In this document: positions 39,217 to 48,997 of the stretch, piece after piece | Numbering within the stretch: the stretch's first letter is position 1 | Layout of the letters: every line of letters begins with the position of its first letter | Assembly (NCBI GenBank): GCA_965116765.1 | Contig: OZ220718.1 | Coordinates: 4,650,001-4,714,000 of the forward strand | Reading direction: 5' to 3' | DNA: 64,000 nucleotides | Source of the DNA: JAJEEA01 sp965116765 | GTDB taxonomy: Bacteria > Acidobacteriota > Vicinamibacteria > Vicinamibacterales > UBA8438 | Made by a program: the position numbers and the translations under genes | Notes under the pieces: model-generated | What the model was told of the DNA's origin: nothing | Seen by the model: only the letters and a program-made list of their open reading frames with translations | Database searches by the model: none

Positions 39217-39813
39217 ATGACTCATTACTCGTTCAACGTCCGTCCGGCGCCCGTCGCGCTCGGCGTTGCCTTCGCGATGTTCGTGGGGACCGGCGCCCTG
39301 ACCGTCTTCATGGCACAGGAGCCGGAGCCGGCCGAGGCCGAGCTCGCCATGGCGCCGTCCGGCGAGGGCGGGGCCGGTGACACGGCGGCACCGCTGGACC
39401 CGGCGGTCCAGCCCATCGCGTTCAGCCACGCGCACCATGTCACCGAGATCGGCATCGACTGCCAGTTCTGCCACGCCTACGCACGGCGCGGTCCGGTGGC
39501 GGGGATCCCGTCGGTGCAGCGCTGCGCGGGGTGCCACCGGGTGGTGCTGAGCGAGGAGCCGGAGATTCTCAGGGTCCTCGAGTACTGGGAGAACGAGGAG
39601 CCCATCCCGTGGGTCCGGGTGCACGACCTGCCCGACCACGTGCGCTTCACGCACAAGGCGCACGTGCGGGCCGGGGTCGGCTGCGAGACCTGCCACGGCG
39701 ACGTGGCGGGGATGGAGGCGGCGGTGCAGGTGGAGAGCCTCAGCATGGGCTGGTGCGTGAGCTGTCACGAGGACCGGGGCGCCACCCGGGATTGTCTGGC
39801 ATGTCACTACTGA
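39217..39813 (+). CDS. actA: Alternative Complex III subunit ActA (multihaem cytochrome c)
   Basis: The 198-residue membrane-anchored cytochrome opens the act operon. One hydrophobic segment (residues 11-33) anchors it. Five CxxCH haem c motifs follow: CQFCH, CAGCH, CETCH, CVSCH and CLACH, with the spacing pattern of ActA/QrcA proteins and distal His ligands such as FSHAHHV and FTHKAHV. Alternative Complex III oxidises quinol and reduces a c-type cytochrome or oxidase, replacing the bc1 complex. The last 13 bases overlap actB. The 209 bases upstream include a TAGAAT (39138-39143), a weak -10 candidate without a clear -35. Confidence 0.95.
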   Translation: MTHYSFNVRPAPVALGVAFAMFVGTGALTVFMAQEPEPAEAELAMAPSGEGGAGDTAAPLDPAVQPIAFSHAHHVTEIGIDCQFCHAYARRGPVAGIPSVQRCAGCHRVVLSEEPEILRVLEYWENEEPIPWVRVHDLPDHVRFTHKAHVRAGVGCETCHGDVAGMEAAVQVESLSMGWCVSCHEDRGATRDCLACHY

Positions 39814-42800
39814 CGCGACGGGGTGGCGGAACGGACGCCGGGGGGACCGACTCGTCGTCGCCGCTCGTCGACCGGGTCGGCCGCCGGACGTTTCTCAAGG
39901 TGCTGGGCAGCGCCGGCCCCGCGGCGGCGGCCGCCGCCTGCTCGCCGGTGCCGCCCGAGCGGATCATCCCGTTCGTGGTCCCCCCCGACGACGTGATTCC
40001 CGGCGTCGCGACCTGGTATGCCAGCGTCTGCGGGGAGTGCCCGGCCGGCTGCGGCGTCCGCGTCCGCACGCGGGAGGGTCGGGCCGTCAAGGTCGAGGGC
40101 AACCCCGAGCACCCCGTCAACCGGGGCGGGCTCTGCGTCCGCGGCCAGGCCTCGCTGCAGGGGCTCTACAACCCCGATCGCATCACCGGTCCCCACCGCC
40201 GTCGCGTCACCGACGCCGCGGCGGGGCGGAGCGTGCTCGAGCCGGTGGCCTGGGAAGAGGCGCAGCAGGCACTCGTCGACCGGCTGCAGGCCCTCTACGA
40301 GGCGGGCCGGGGCGACCGCGTCGCGCTGATCACGCCGCCGCTGACCGGTACGCTCGGCGAGCTGGTGTCGAGCTGGTCGGCCGCCCTCGGCGCGCGGTGG
40401 GTCCGCTACGAGCCGTTCGGCTACGAGGCGATCCGCGCCGCCAACGAGCGGGTCTTCGGGCGCGCCGAGGTGCCCCACTACGACTTCGCCCGGGCCGAGA
40501 TGGTGGTCTCGTTCGGGGCCGACTTCCTGGAGACGTTCGGCTCCCCCGCCGGGTTCGCCCGCGACCACGCGGGGGCGCGCCGCGTCCGCGACGGGCGCAC
40601 GACGCAGTTCGTGCAGATCGAGCCCCGGCTCTCGATGACCGGGGCCGGCGCCGACGCCTGGCACGCCGTCGCGCCGCAGACCGAGGGCCTGGTGGCCGCG
40701 GCGATGGTCCAGGTCATCGTGAGCGAGCAGCGGGCGCAGGGCGTGCCGGCGGAAGAGGCGGCCCGCATCGGCGAGCTCGTCGCCGGGGTGTCGCCCGAGG
40801 CCGTGAGCGGCGCCGCCGGTCTCTCCGCCGACCGCATCCGCGAGCTGGCGCGCGCCTTCTCGGACCCCGCCCTCGGCCCCGGCCGGACCCTCGCGGTGGG
40901 CGGCGGGGTGGGGGTGTCGGGCGCCAACGCGACGGCGGCCCAGGTCGCCGTCTCGCTCCTGAACCACGTCGCCGGCAACGTCGGATCGACGGTCGACTTC
41001 GGCGCCGCGGCCACCTCCGATCCGGCGACCTGGGCCGAGATGCAGGGGCTGGCCGAGGCGATGCGGGCGGGCGAGATAGAGCTGGCCGTCGTCCACGACG
41101 TCAACCCCGTCTTCGCGATGCCGGCCGCGGCCGACTTCCGGGGCGCGCTGGCCGAGGTGCCGTTCGTGGCCGCCCTGTCGAGTCTGCCCGACGAGACCAC
41201 CGCGGAGGCCGACCTGCTGCTGCCGGTGCACACGGCGCTCGAGTCGTGGGGCGACAGCAACCCCCGCCGCGGCGTCTGGGGGCTCATGCAGCCGACGATG
41301 CGCCCGGTGTTCGACACCCGGCACGTGGGCGACCTGCTCATCGAGGCGGCGCGGGCGCTGGGCGGCGACATGACCGCCTTTCTGCCCCGGCGCGGCGACT
41401 TCTACCGCTACCTGCGCGACGCGTGGGAGGCGATGCAGCCGGTTCCCGAGCCCGTCGCGCAGGCGTCGGCGGCCGACCCGGGCACGCCGGAAGCCGATCC
41501 GGGGGCGCCGGTCGCCGATGATGCCGCGGCGCCGGTCGCGAACGCACCCGCCGCCGACCCGCAGGCGCCGGTTGCCGCCCCGAACGCACCCGTCGCCGAG
41601 CCGCAGGAGCCTGCCGCCGAGGCCCCGCCCCCCGAGCCGCCCGACTTCGAGACCTGGTGGGCGGATGCCCTCCGGCGCGGCGGCGTCACGCTTCCGGCCG
41701 CCCCCGTGGAGGTGTCGTTGCGTCCCGGGGTCTTCGACGCCGATCTGGCGGCCGAGCTCGGCGCCCCCGCGCCCCGGCGGCGGCTCAGCCTGGTCGCCTA
41801 TCCGTCGCTGCACTTCTTCGACGGCCGCGGCGCCAACCGCCCCTGGCTGCAGGAGATCCCCGACCCCCTGCTGAAGACCACGTGGGGCACCGGGGTCGAG
41901 ATGACCCCGGCCACCGCCGAGGATCTTGGGGCCGAGGAAGGCCAGCTCGTCACCGTCGCGTCGGACCACGGACAGGTCGACGCGAGCGTCATCGTCAACC
42001 CGCATCTCGCGGAGGGGGTCGTCGCCATCGCCATCGGCCAGGGGCACACCGACTTCGGGCGCTACGCGACGGGCCGCGGGGTCAGCCCGATGGCGCTGCT
42101 CGACCCCGCCCGGAGGCGCCGTCGGGCGGCGTCCGCTGGGTCGGCGCCGGCGTCGACGTCACCCCGCGCGAGCTGTCGCGCCCCATCCCGCGGCTGCAGC
42201 GGAACTTCGACCAGGAGGGGCGGGGCCTCGCGCAGTCGGTGTCGCTCGCGGCGCTCGCGGCCGGCGACGTCCACCCCGAGGAGCACCACTTCAGCCTGTA
42301 CCCCGAGCACGAGCACCCGGTGCACAGCTGGGGGATGGCCATCGACCTCGACGCGTGCAACGGGTGCAACGCGTGCGTGGCCGCCTGCTACGCCGAGAAC
42401 AACGTCCCGGTGATGGGGGCCGACCGCATGCGCCGCGGCCGCACCATGTCGTGGCTGCGCATCGAGCGGTTCGACGAGCCGCGGGCCGGCGGGGACGGGG
42501 CCGACGTCCGCTTCCTCCCGATGCTCTGCCAGCACTGCGACCACGCGCCGTGCGAGAGCGTCTGCCCCGTGTACGCCACCTACCACACCGACGAGGGGCT
42601 GAACGCCCAGATCTACAACCGCTGCGTGGGCACCCGCTACTGCTCGAACAACTGCCCCTACAAGGTGCGGCGGTTCAACTGGTTCATGCCCGAGTTCGAG
42701 GCCCCGCTCCAGCTTCAGCTCAACCCCGACGTCACCGCGCGCAGCGACGGGGTCATGGAGAAGTGCTCGTTCTGCATCCAGCGCATACAGGACGGCAAGG

Positions 42801-43018
42801 AGCGGGCCCGCGACGAGGACCGCCCGGTGCGGGACGGCGACGTCTCGCCCGCGTGCGCGCAGAGCTGCCCGGCCCAGGCCATCGTCTTCGGCGACATGAA
42901 CGACCCGGCGAGCCGCGTCGCGCAGCTCTCGGCCGACGCCCGCGCATACCACGCCCTCAGCGTGTTCAACACCCGCCCCGCCGTCACCTACCTGAAGAAG
43001 GTCGACCGCGACGCGTGA
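39801..43018 (+). CDS. actB: Alternative Complex III subunit ActB (molybdopterin-like plus Fe-S domains), one frameshift
   Basis: The subunit has about 1072 residues. It begins with a Tat signal (VGRRTFLKVLGS) and an [Fe-S] site CGECPAGC in the MopB-like domain that in ActB lacks a molybdenum cofactor. A Pro/Ala linker follows at 545-615. The C-terminal ferredoxin domain has four cysteine clusters: CNGCNACVAAC, CQHCDHAPCESVCP, CVGTRYCSNNCP, and CSFCIQRI with CAQSCP. The frame breaks at about 42109-42111. Adding one C restores PEAPSGGVRWVGAGVDV and joins both domains in one protein, as in all known ActB. This is very probably a sequence error. It receives electrons from ActC and passes them to ActA/ActE. 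Confidence 0.95.
41440..41645 (+). repeat. low-complexity Pro/Ala/Asp linker repeats inside actB
   Basis: About 70 codons are dominated by PVA, ADP and APV units (for example ADPGAPVADD, ADPQAPVAAP). It separates the MopB-like domain from its last segment, where other ActB proteins have a short loop. The DNA is locally repetitive (GCGCCGGTCGC-like units), a likely product of slippage expansion. Confidence 0.7.
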
Positions 43019-43028
43019 CGCCGCCGCC

Positions 43029-44363
43029 ATGAGCTTCGCGAAGATCCACGACGACATCCTGCGCACGCTCCGGCCTCCCGGGGCGCTGTACTACGTGGGT
43101 CTGGCGCTGGCCCTCTCGGCCCTCGCCACGGGGACGGCGGCGTTCCTGCACCAGGCGCAGACCGGCCTCGGGGTCGCCGGCTACGAGCACCCCATCTTCT
43201 GGGGCATCTACATCACCGACTTCGTGTTCTGGGTCGGCATCGCCCACTCGGGGACCCTCATCTCGGCCGTGCTGTTCCTGTTCCGGGCGAAGTGGCGGAC
43301 GGCGGTGGCGCGGGCGTCCGAGGCGATGACGGTGTTCGCGGTGATGACGGCGGGGCTGTTCCCCATCATCCACATCGGCCGGCCGTGGTTCTTCTACTGG
43401 CTGATTCCGTATCCCAACGAGCGGGAGCTGTGGGTGAACTTCCGCTCACCGCTGATCTGGGACGTGTTCGCCATCACCACCTATCTCACGGTCAGCGCGA
43501 TGTTCCTCTACCTGGGGCTGATGCCGGACATCGCCGCCGCCCGCGACAAGGTGAAGGACTGGCGGCGCCCGATCTACCGCTTCCTCTCGTTCGGCTGGCT
43601 GGGCACCGACCGGCAGTGGCGGCACTACACCGCCCTCTACGGCTTCTTCGCGGCCCTCGCGACGCCGCTCGTCATCTCGGTCCACAGCGTGGTGTCGTGG
43701 GACTTCGCGGTGTCCATCCTGCCCGGCTGGCACAGCACCATCTTCGCGCCCTACTTCGTGGCCGGGGCCATCTTCTCGGGCCTCGCCATGGTCATCACGC
43801 TGCTCGTGCCGATGCGGCGCATGTTCCGGCTCGAGCACTACGTCACCGTGCACCACTTCGAGAACCTCGCGAAGCTGATGCTGGCGACGTCGCTCATCGT
43901 CGGCTACGCGTACCTGACGGAGTTCTTCATCGCCTGGTACAGCGGCAGCCCGTTCGAGCAGGGCACGTTCTTCGACCGCATGTTCGGCCAGTATCGGGCC
44001 TACAGCTGGACGATGTTCGCCTGCAACGTCATCATTCCGCTGGCCCTCTTCTGGAAGGCGGTGAGGACCAACCTCGCGGTGCTCTTCGTGATCTCGATCT
44101 TCGTCAACATCGGCATGTGGCTCGAGCGCTACGTCATCATCGTCACGTCGCTCTCGCACGACTTCGACCCCGCCAACTGGGCCGGGGTCTACCAGCCGAC
44201 GTGGGTCGAGGCGGCGATCACGGTGGGGTCGTTCGGGCTCTTCTTCACCCTGTTCCTGCTCTTCGTGAAGAACTTCCCGGCGGTGTCGATAGCCGAGATG
44301 AAGGAGACGATGGACCGGTCGGCCGAGGCCGACCCGGCCAGCGCCTGGCCCGAGCCGGTGTAG
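43029..44363 (+). CDS. actC: Alternative Complex III subunit ActC (NrfD/PsrC-like)
   Basis: The 444-residue integral membrane protein has about ten helices and belongs to the NrfD/PsrC family. It is the quinol-oxidising subunit of ACIII. Family landmarks are FWVGIAHSGTLISAVLFLF, a His-containing proton/quinone helix, and LGTDRQWRHYTALYGFFAALATPLVISVHSVVSWDFA. The SHDFDP...WAGVYQPTWVEA segment is typical of the C-terminal end. It begins 10 bases after actB. Confidence 0.96.
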   Translation: MSFAKIHDDILRTLRPPGALYYVGLALALSALATGTAAFLHQAQTGLGVAGYEHPIFWGIYITDFVFWVGIAHSGTLISAVLFLFRAKWRTAVARASEAMTVFAVMTAGLFPIIHIGRPWFFYWLIPYPNERELWVNFRSPLIWDVFAITTYLTVSAMFLYLGLMPDIAAARDKVKDWRRPIYRFLSFGWLGTDRQWRHYTALYGFFAALATPLVISVHSVVSWDFAVSILPGWHSTIFAPYFVAGAIFSGLAMVITLLVPMRRMFRLEHYVTVHHFENLAKLMLATSLIVGYAYLTEFFIAWYSGSPFEQGTFFDRMFGQYRAYSWTMFACNVIIPLALFWKAVRTNLAVLFVISIFVNIGMWLERYVIIVTSLSHDFDPANWAGVYQPTWVEAAITVGSFGLFFTLFLLFVKNFPAVSIAEMKETMDRSAEADPASAWPEPV

Positions 44364-44373
44364 GTGGCGACGC

Positions 44374-44865
44374 ATGGAGATACTGGGCATCTTCGATCGG
44401 GGCAAGACGGCGGCGGCGGCTACGCGCGAGATCCTCGAGGGCGAGCTCGGCGAGGTCGTCTCCTACTCGCCGGTGCCCGACCACGCCCTCGACCAGGCCC
44501 TGCACGTCTCGGTGAGCCCGGTGCGGGTGTTCGTCCTCGTCGGGGGGCTGCTCGGCTGCTTCCTCGGCTTCGCGTTCCCCATCTACACGGTGCTCGACTG
44601 GCCGATGATCACCGGGGGCAAGCCGCTCATCTCGATTCCCCCGTTCGTGGTCATCGCCTTCGAGCTGACGATACTGCTGGGCGCGATCGGCGGCATGATC
44701 GGCTTCCTGGTCCTCTCGGGCCTGCCGCGTCCGTTCGGCCGCCCTGCCCCCGACCCCCGCTTCACCAACGACATGACCGGCATCGCGGTGACCTGCGCCG
44801 GCGAGCGCGCGGCGGCGGTCCGGGCCTGTCTCGAGCGCCACGAGGCCGTGGAGATCCGAGGATGA
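44374..44865 (+). CDS. actD: Alternative Complex III subunit ActD (DUF3341)
   Basis: The 163-residue protein has the DUF3341 form: a soluble alpha/beta start (MEILGIFDRGKTAAAATREI), a pair of membrane helices (VFVLVGGLLGCFLGFAFPIY, FVVIAFELTILLGAIGGMIGFLV), then a soluble end with DPRFTNDMTGIAV. ActD is peripheral in the complex and helps stabilise ActC and ActF. It starts 10 bases after actC. The segment starting at its 3' end is duplicated before actE (see repeat). Confidence 0.95.
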   Translation: MEILGIFDRGKTAAAATREILEGELGEVVSYSPVPDHALDQALHVSVSPVRVFVLVGGLLGCFLGFAFPIYTVLDWPMITGGKPLISIPPFVVIAFELTILLGAIGGMIGFLVLSGLPRPFGRPAPDPRFTNDMTGIAVTCAGERAAAVRACLERHEAVEIRG

Positions 44866-45014
44866 CCGTGCCCAGCCCTGCCTGGCGGTTCTCACCCACG
44901 GCGCGGCGCCTGCCGGGCGCCCAACGTTTCCTCGTCGAGAGCCTCGCCGCCGCCGAGGGCGCGAGTGTTCTGGCCCAGCCGGCGTTCGAACGCCGAGAAT
45001 CCGTGGAGATCCGA
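44848..45014 (+). repeat. diverged 155-bp tandem duplication across the actD end / actE start
   Basis: GTGGAGATCCGA occurs at 44848-44859 and again at 45003-45014, each time followed by the start of an actE-like reading frame. The stretches GTTCTGGCCCAGCCGGCGTTC (about 44967) and GTCCTGGCCCAGCCGGCCTTC (about 45122) also correspond at the same spacing. The two copies have diverged considerably, so the duplication is not recent. Confidence 0.75.
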
Positions 45015-45017
45015 TGA
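44862..45017 (+). pseudogene. truncated duplicate of the actE N terminus
   Basis: A 51-codon frame from ATG 44862 to TGA 45017 parallels the first 45 residues of ActE: both start MT, have Arg/Pro-rich leaders and reach VLAQPAF. It ends before any haem motif. It overlaps the end of actD and the start of actE, keeping translation coupled through the operon. It is a by-product of the duplication unless it has been kept as a small coupling peptide. Confidence 0.6.
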
Positions 45018-45562
45018 CGACCATGCCCGGCTCTGTCCGCCGGTTGCGGGCTCGACCGCGGCGCATGCCACGCGCCCGCGGCGCCCTCGCCGTCGTCCTC
45101 GTTGCGGCGGCCGGCGCCGTGGTCCTGGCCCAGCCGGCCTTCATGCGGAACATGTACACCGGCCCCGTCGTGCTGCCCCAGGTCGACCCCCGGGTGCCGG
45201 TCGAGGACACCATCGCCGTGGACGGCGAGCGGCAGCGCGACCGCCTCGAGTCGCGCGACCTGCCCAACCCGGTGCCCGACACTCCCGCGGTCCTCGCGGA
45301 GGGCGAGTGGCTCTACGACGTGTACTGCGCGATGTGCCACGGCCCGGAAGGGCTCGGCGACGGGCAGATCGCGGGGCACTACCCGCGCATGCCGAGCCTC
45401 GCGGCGCGCCACGTGCAGAACAACTACACCGACGGGTGGATCTTCAGCATCATCGGCGACGGCGGGTTCCGCATGCCACCGTTCGCCCATTCCATGAGCG
45501 CCGACGAGCGCTGGGCCCTGGTGCGCTACGTCAAGACGTTCACGCAGCCGGACGCGCGGTAG
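45014..45562 (+). CDS. actE: Alternative Complex III subunit ActE (monohaem cytochrome c)
   Basis: The 182-residue exported cytochrome has an Arg-rich leader and hydrophobic signal (residues 23-40, LAVVLVAAAGAVVLAQPAF). Its haem motif CAMCH is at about residue 106 (YDVYCAMCHGPEGLGDG), and the axial Met is in GFRMPPFAHSMSADE. This domain architecture is the ActE electron-exit cytochrome. The true N-terminal Met could be the third codon further in (MPGSV or MPRAR). It starts 4 bases before the end of the truncated copy at 44862-45017. Confidence 0.93.
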   Translation: MTTMPGSVRRLRARPRRMPRARGALAVVLVAAAGAVVLAQPAFMRNMYTGPVVLPQVDPRVPVEDTIAVDGERQRDRLESRDLPNPVPDTPAVLAEGEWLYDVYCAMCHGPEGLGDGQIAGHYPRMPSLAARHVQNNYTDGWIFSIIGDGGFRMPPFAHSMSADERWALVRYVKTFTQPDAR

Positions 45563-45572
45563 GAGGCTGCGC

Positions 45573-45630
45573 CGTAGAACGGCGCGGACTCCTGGAGGGT
45601 CGGTTGGGCGCCCGGCGGAGCCGAAGGCGA
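45573..45630 (+). repeat. dispersed intergenic repeat, copy B
   Basis: The element reads CGTAGAACGGCGCGGACTCC, then TGGAGGGTCGGTTGGGCGCC and CGGCGGAGCCGAAGGCGAC. It is the best-preserved copy and nearly matches that at 17571-17630. It lies in the 198-base gap between actE and actF, so the operon transcript would carry a GC-rich hairpin there. Confidence 0.8.
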
Positions 45631-45760
45631 CGAAGGGCGGGCCAGCGTTCGGGGAAGCCCGCGAAGCGCCGTCGGCCGCGAGACGGGCCCGGGCACGCGG
45701 GAGACACGATACGAGAACCGCGTCGAGCACGATGCGAACCGTGGATGCAGGACACCGGAC

Positions 45761-47020
45761 ATGATCGCGGTCGGAACCCCCCTCGTCACGGACGGCGCCC
45801 GCCGGCTCTGCGCGATCGCCGCGGTGCTCGGCGCCCTGGCGTTTCTCCAGGCGCTCTTTCTCGGCGACCCCGTCCGGGCGTGGCAGTCGCTGCTCGTCAG
45901 CTTCCTCGTCTTCGGCGGCTCGCCCAGGCGGGGGTGGTGGTCTCGGCCATCATGCAGGTGACCTCGTCGCGCTGGGGCCGGGCCCTCAAGCGGATGGCCG
46001 AGGCCACCGCCGCGTTCCTGCCCATCGCGTTCGGGCTGCTCCTGATTCTGCTGATCGGGGTCGAGGGCTGGGCGCCCTGGGTGCACGAGCCGGTCGAGGC
46101 CAAGGCGGCGTGGCTCAACGTGCCGTTCTTCGTGAGCCGCCAGCTGGGCGCGTTCCTGCTGCTGACCGGCCTCAGCCTCTACTACGTCTACCGGTCACTG
46201 CGGCCCGACGTCGGGCTGCTCCAGCAGTCGGGCGAGCACGCCGCCACCGGGTTCACGCGCCGCCTCATCGCGGGATGGCGCGGCATCCACCACGAGCGGG
46301 ACGCCGCCCAGCGGGCGCAGAGCCGGCTGGCCCCCGCCGTCCTCATCGCCTATGGCTGGGTGTTCACCCTCGTCGGGTTCGACTTCTTCATGTCGCTCGA
46401 CCCCCACTGGTTCTCGACCCTGGCCGGCGGCTACTACTTCATCGGCAACCTGTTCCTGGGGCTGGCGTTCTTGTCGGTGGTGGCGGTGTGGGCGCAGAAG
46501 CGGCTGAACCTGACCGAGTACATCGGTCCCCACCAGCTTCACGACATCGGCAAGCTGCTGTTCGGGTTCTGCATCCTGTGGGCGTACATGTTCTGGTCGC
46601 AGTATCTCGTCATCTGGTACGGCGACCTCGCCGAGGAGACCGAGTTCATCTACCACCGCATGCACGGGGCGTGGGCGCCGGTGGCGTGGACGGTGTTCGC
46701 GATGGCGTTCGTCATCCCGTTCGTGGTGCTGCTGAGCCGGGCCGTGAAGACGAGCCCGCGCGGGCTGACGGCGATCGCGGCGGTGGCGTTCGCGGGCATG
46801 TGCCTCGAGCGCTTCCTGCTCGTCTCGCCGTCGCTGTGGCACGGCGAGGGCGTGCCCCTGGGCCTCGTCGAGCTGCTCGTCGGGGCCGGGGTGGCGGGGT
46901 TGTTCTTCCGGTCGTACACGGCGTTCCTCGAGACGTTCCCGGTGCTGCCGCTGGCCGACCCCCGGCGCTCGACGCCCACGATCGGCGCACCCCCACGCCC
47001 ACGACCTGCACGGAGAGTGA
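45761..47020 (+). CDS. actF: Alternative Complex III subunit ActF (NrfD-like), two compensating frameshifts
   Basis: The product is an integral membrane protein homologous to ActC. The start at ATG 45761 gives a first helix (LCAIAAVLGALAFLQALFLG). The frame is lost near 45917-45919; adding one C restores LVFGGLAQAGVVVSAIMQVTSS. The remaining helices then follow (AYGWVFTLVGFDFFMSLDPHW, HDIGKLLFGFCILWAYMFWSQY). In that frame the protein would run to 47193 as nonsense. One extra base near 46984 returns it to the original frame and a natural His-rich end (AHPHAHDLHGE) with a stop at 47018-47020, total 419 residues. The C-terminal correction is less certain than the first. Confidence 0.88.
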
Positions 47021-47066
47021 GCCGGGGACACCAGAAGCACCGGGAGGCGACCGCGCGCATCCGCCG

Positions 47067-47792
47067 ATGGCCAGGCAACCCCACCAGTACATCGCCGAAC
47101 CGGACCTGGGCGCGGCGCCGCTCTCGGAGGAGTGGCGGGTCAGGCGGCGGTTCCGGCGGCGCCTGCGGCTGCTCGGCATCCCCGCCGATCTGACCGGCTG
47201 GAGCGTGCTCGACATCGGGGCGTGGCACGGCTACTTCTCGTTCGAGTGCGAGCGGCGGGGGGCCGAGCGGGTGCTCGCCGTCGACCGGTTCGCGTGGGAC
47301 CGCCACGGCATGGACGAGTTCCTCGCGGCCCGCGAGCGACTCGGTTCGCGGGTCGAGTACGAGCGCCTCGACGCCCACGACCTCGACGCCCGTCGCCTCG
47401 GCCAGTTCGATCTGGTCCTGCTGCTCGGCGTGTTCTACCATTTGCGCAACCCGCTGGCGGCGCTGGAGCGCATCGCCGGCGTGACGCGGCGGCTGCTGAT
47501 CTGCGAGACGCACGTCCTGCTGCCGTTCATCCACGAGCGGTACCCGCTGGTGCCGTTCTTTCCGGGGGACGACCGGGTCGACGAGCAGACCCGCGACCTG
47601 TGCGGCATCCCCACGATGACCGCGCTGACCGAGATGCTGCTTTCGGCCGGCTACGCCTCGGTCGACGTCAAGTACCGGCCGTCGTTCCGCTACTGGAAGA
47701 AGCTGCTGGCCCTCGTCACGACCCGCCCGCAGTCGGGGCGCGGCATCGTGCACGCGAGGCCGGGGCCGACGGGCTCATCGTCCATGATCTGA
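47067..47792 (+). CDS. class I SAM-dependent methyltransferase (DUF1698/CmoB-like)
   Basis: The 241-residue protein has SAM-binding motif I in WSVLDIGAWHGYFSFECERRGA, with VLAVDRFAW for motif II and FDLVLLLGVFYHLRNPLAALERI for motif IV/V. These are features of the DUF1698 branch that includes carboxymethyl-uridine tRNA methyltransferase CmoB and many natural-product methyltransferases. It is shorter than CmoB and has no extra N-terminal domain, so tRNA modification should not be assumed. It follows actF directly on the same strand. Its 3' end is partly duplicated (47718-47900). Confidence 0.85.
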   Translation: MARQPHQYIAEPDLGAAPLSEEWRVRRRFRRRLRLLGIPADLTGWSVLDIGAWHGYFSFECERRGAERVLAVDRFAWDRHGMDEFLAARERLGSRVEYERLDAHDLDARRLGQFDLVLLLGVFYHLRNPLAALERIAGVTRRLLICETHVLLPFIHERYPLVPFFPGDDRVDEQTRDLCGIPTMTALTEMLLSAGYASVDVKYRPSFRYWKKLLALVTTRPQSGRGIVHARPGPTGSSSMI

Positions 47793-47900
47793 GATGGGGC
47801 AGGCCCTTGGCCGACGGAGACGACCCTGGCGGAAGAAGGCGCCGGCCCCGCTGACGACCCGCCCGCGACCGGGTCGCGGCATCGTTCACGGAAGCGGGGG
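47718..47900 (+). repeat. partial duplication of the methyltransferase 3' end
   Basis: The 48-base stretch from 47718 (ACGACCCGCCCGCAGTCGGG...) recurs at 47854-47900 with about ten differences, at a period of 136. The right copy lies after the stop, between the methyltransferase and the dehydrogenase. It encodes the same TTRP-x-x-GRGIVH peptide with no start. It is the third partial duplication of a gene boundary in this window. Confidence 0.75.
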
Positions 47901-47942
47901 CCGATCACATCACCATCCACGGTTCGAAGGAGACAGTCAGCA

Positions 47943-48838
47943 ATGAGCATCGCGGTCATCGGAATGGGGACCATGGGCGCCCCCATGGCGAGGAACCTGT
48001 TGAAGGCCGGCCACGGCGTGGTGGTGCACAACCGGACGCGCGAGCGCGAGGAGCCCCTCGCGGCCGAGGGCGCGAGCCGCGCCGCGAGCCCCGCCGAGGC
48101 CGCCGGCAGCGCCGACATCGTGCTGTCCTGCGTCTCGGACACCCCGGACGTCGAGCGCGTGCTCCTCGACCCCGAGATCGGCGCCATCAACGGCCTGCGC
48201 TCGGGGGGCTGGTCATCGACTGCTCGTCCATCGCGCCCGCCGCCACCCGCGACATCGCCGCCCGGTTCCGCGAGAAGGGCATCGGCTACGTCGACGCGCC
48301 GGTCTCCGGCGGCTCCGAGGGCGCCATCAAGGGCACCCTCGCCATCATGTGCGGCGGCACCGAGGCCGACTTCGAGCGCGCGAAGCCGGTGCTCGAGGTG
48401 CTCGGGGCCAAGATCACCCGCATCGGCGACGTCGGGGCGGGGCAGATCGCCAAGGTCGCCAACCAGGTGGTCATCGCCGGCACCTTCCTCGCCCTCGGCG
48501 AGGCCCTGACCCTCGCCCACCGCGCCGGGGCCGACCCCGAGAAGGTCGTCGAGGCCATCGGCGGCGGCGTGGCCGGCTCCTGGATCCTCCAGAACCGGTC
48601 GGGGAACATGCTGAACGACACCTATCCCCTCGGCTTCCGGACCCGCCTGCACCGCAAGGACCTCGGCATCGCCCTCGACACCGCGCGCACCTTCGAGGTG
48701 CCGGTGCACGTCGCCAGCCTCGTCGCCACCCTCGAGGACGGCCTGATCGCCCAGGGCTACGGCGACGAGGACATGTCGAACCTCGCGCGCTGCGTGCGCC
48801 AGGGGGCCGGCGTTCCGGACGGGCCGATGAAGGGGTAG
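47943..48838 (+). CDS. beta-hydroxyacid dehydrogenase (3-hydroxyisobutyrate/tartronate semialdehyde reductase family), one frameshift
   Basis: The NAD(P)-dependent oxidoreductase has about 298 residues. The Rossmann motif is IAVIGMGTMGAPMARNLLKAG. The substrate-binding VDAPVSGGSEGAIKGTLAIM and the catalytic lysine in GAGQIAKVANQVVIAG identify the family. The frame shifts at 48203-48208; a seventh G in that run joins NGLRSGG to LVIDCSSIAPAATRDIA. This is probably a homopolymer sequence error. Members reduce or oxidise 3-hydroxyisobutyrate, tartronate semialdehyde or succinic semialdehyde. No other valine or glyoxylate pathway gene is near, so the substrate is open. Confidence 0.92.
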
Positions 48839-48997
48839 GGCAACTTGGTTGGGGGGCCCGGTTGGGCGGCGCCGCCAGCACCGGTTGCCGTTTGGCGACG
48901 ATTGGCCGAGTCGAGGCCCGCACCGTGGGCCGTCGGGCTAGGCGGTCGGTGTCGCCGCGCGTAGCGGCTACGAGTGGCTGGGCCGGAAATCGGGGCC

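Noticed and set aside
46984..47193. Extension of ActF to the stop at 47193.
   Set aside because: The extension is Arg/Pro/Gly-rich and overlaps a well-supported methyltransferase start. A His-rich natural end at 47020 is available after one more base correction.
47067..47792. tRNA wobble-uridine methyltransferase CmoB.
   Set aside because: The protein is much shorter than CmoB and only shares the DUF1698 core; there is no cmoA-like neighbour.
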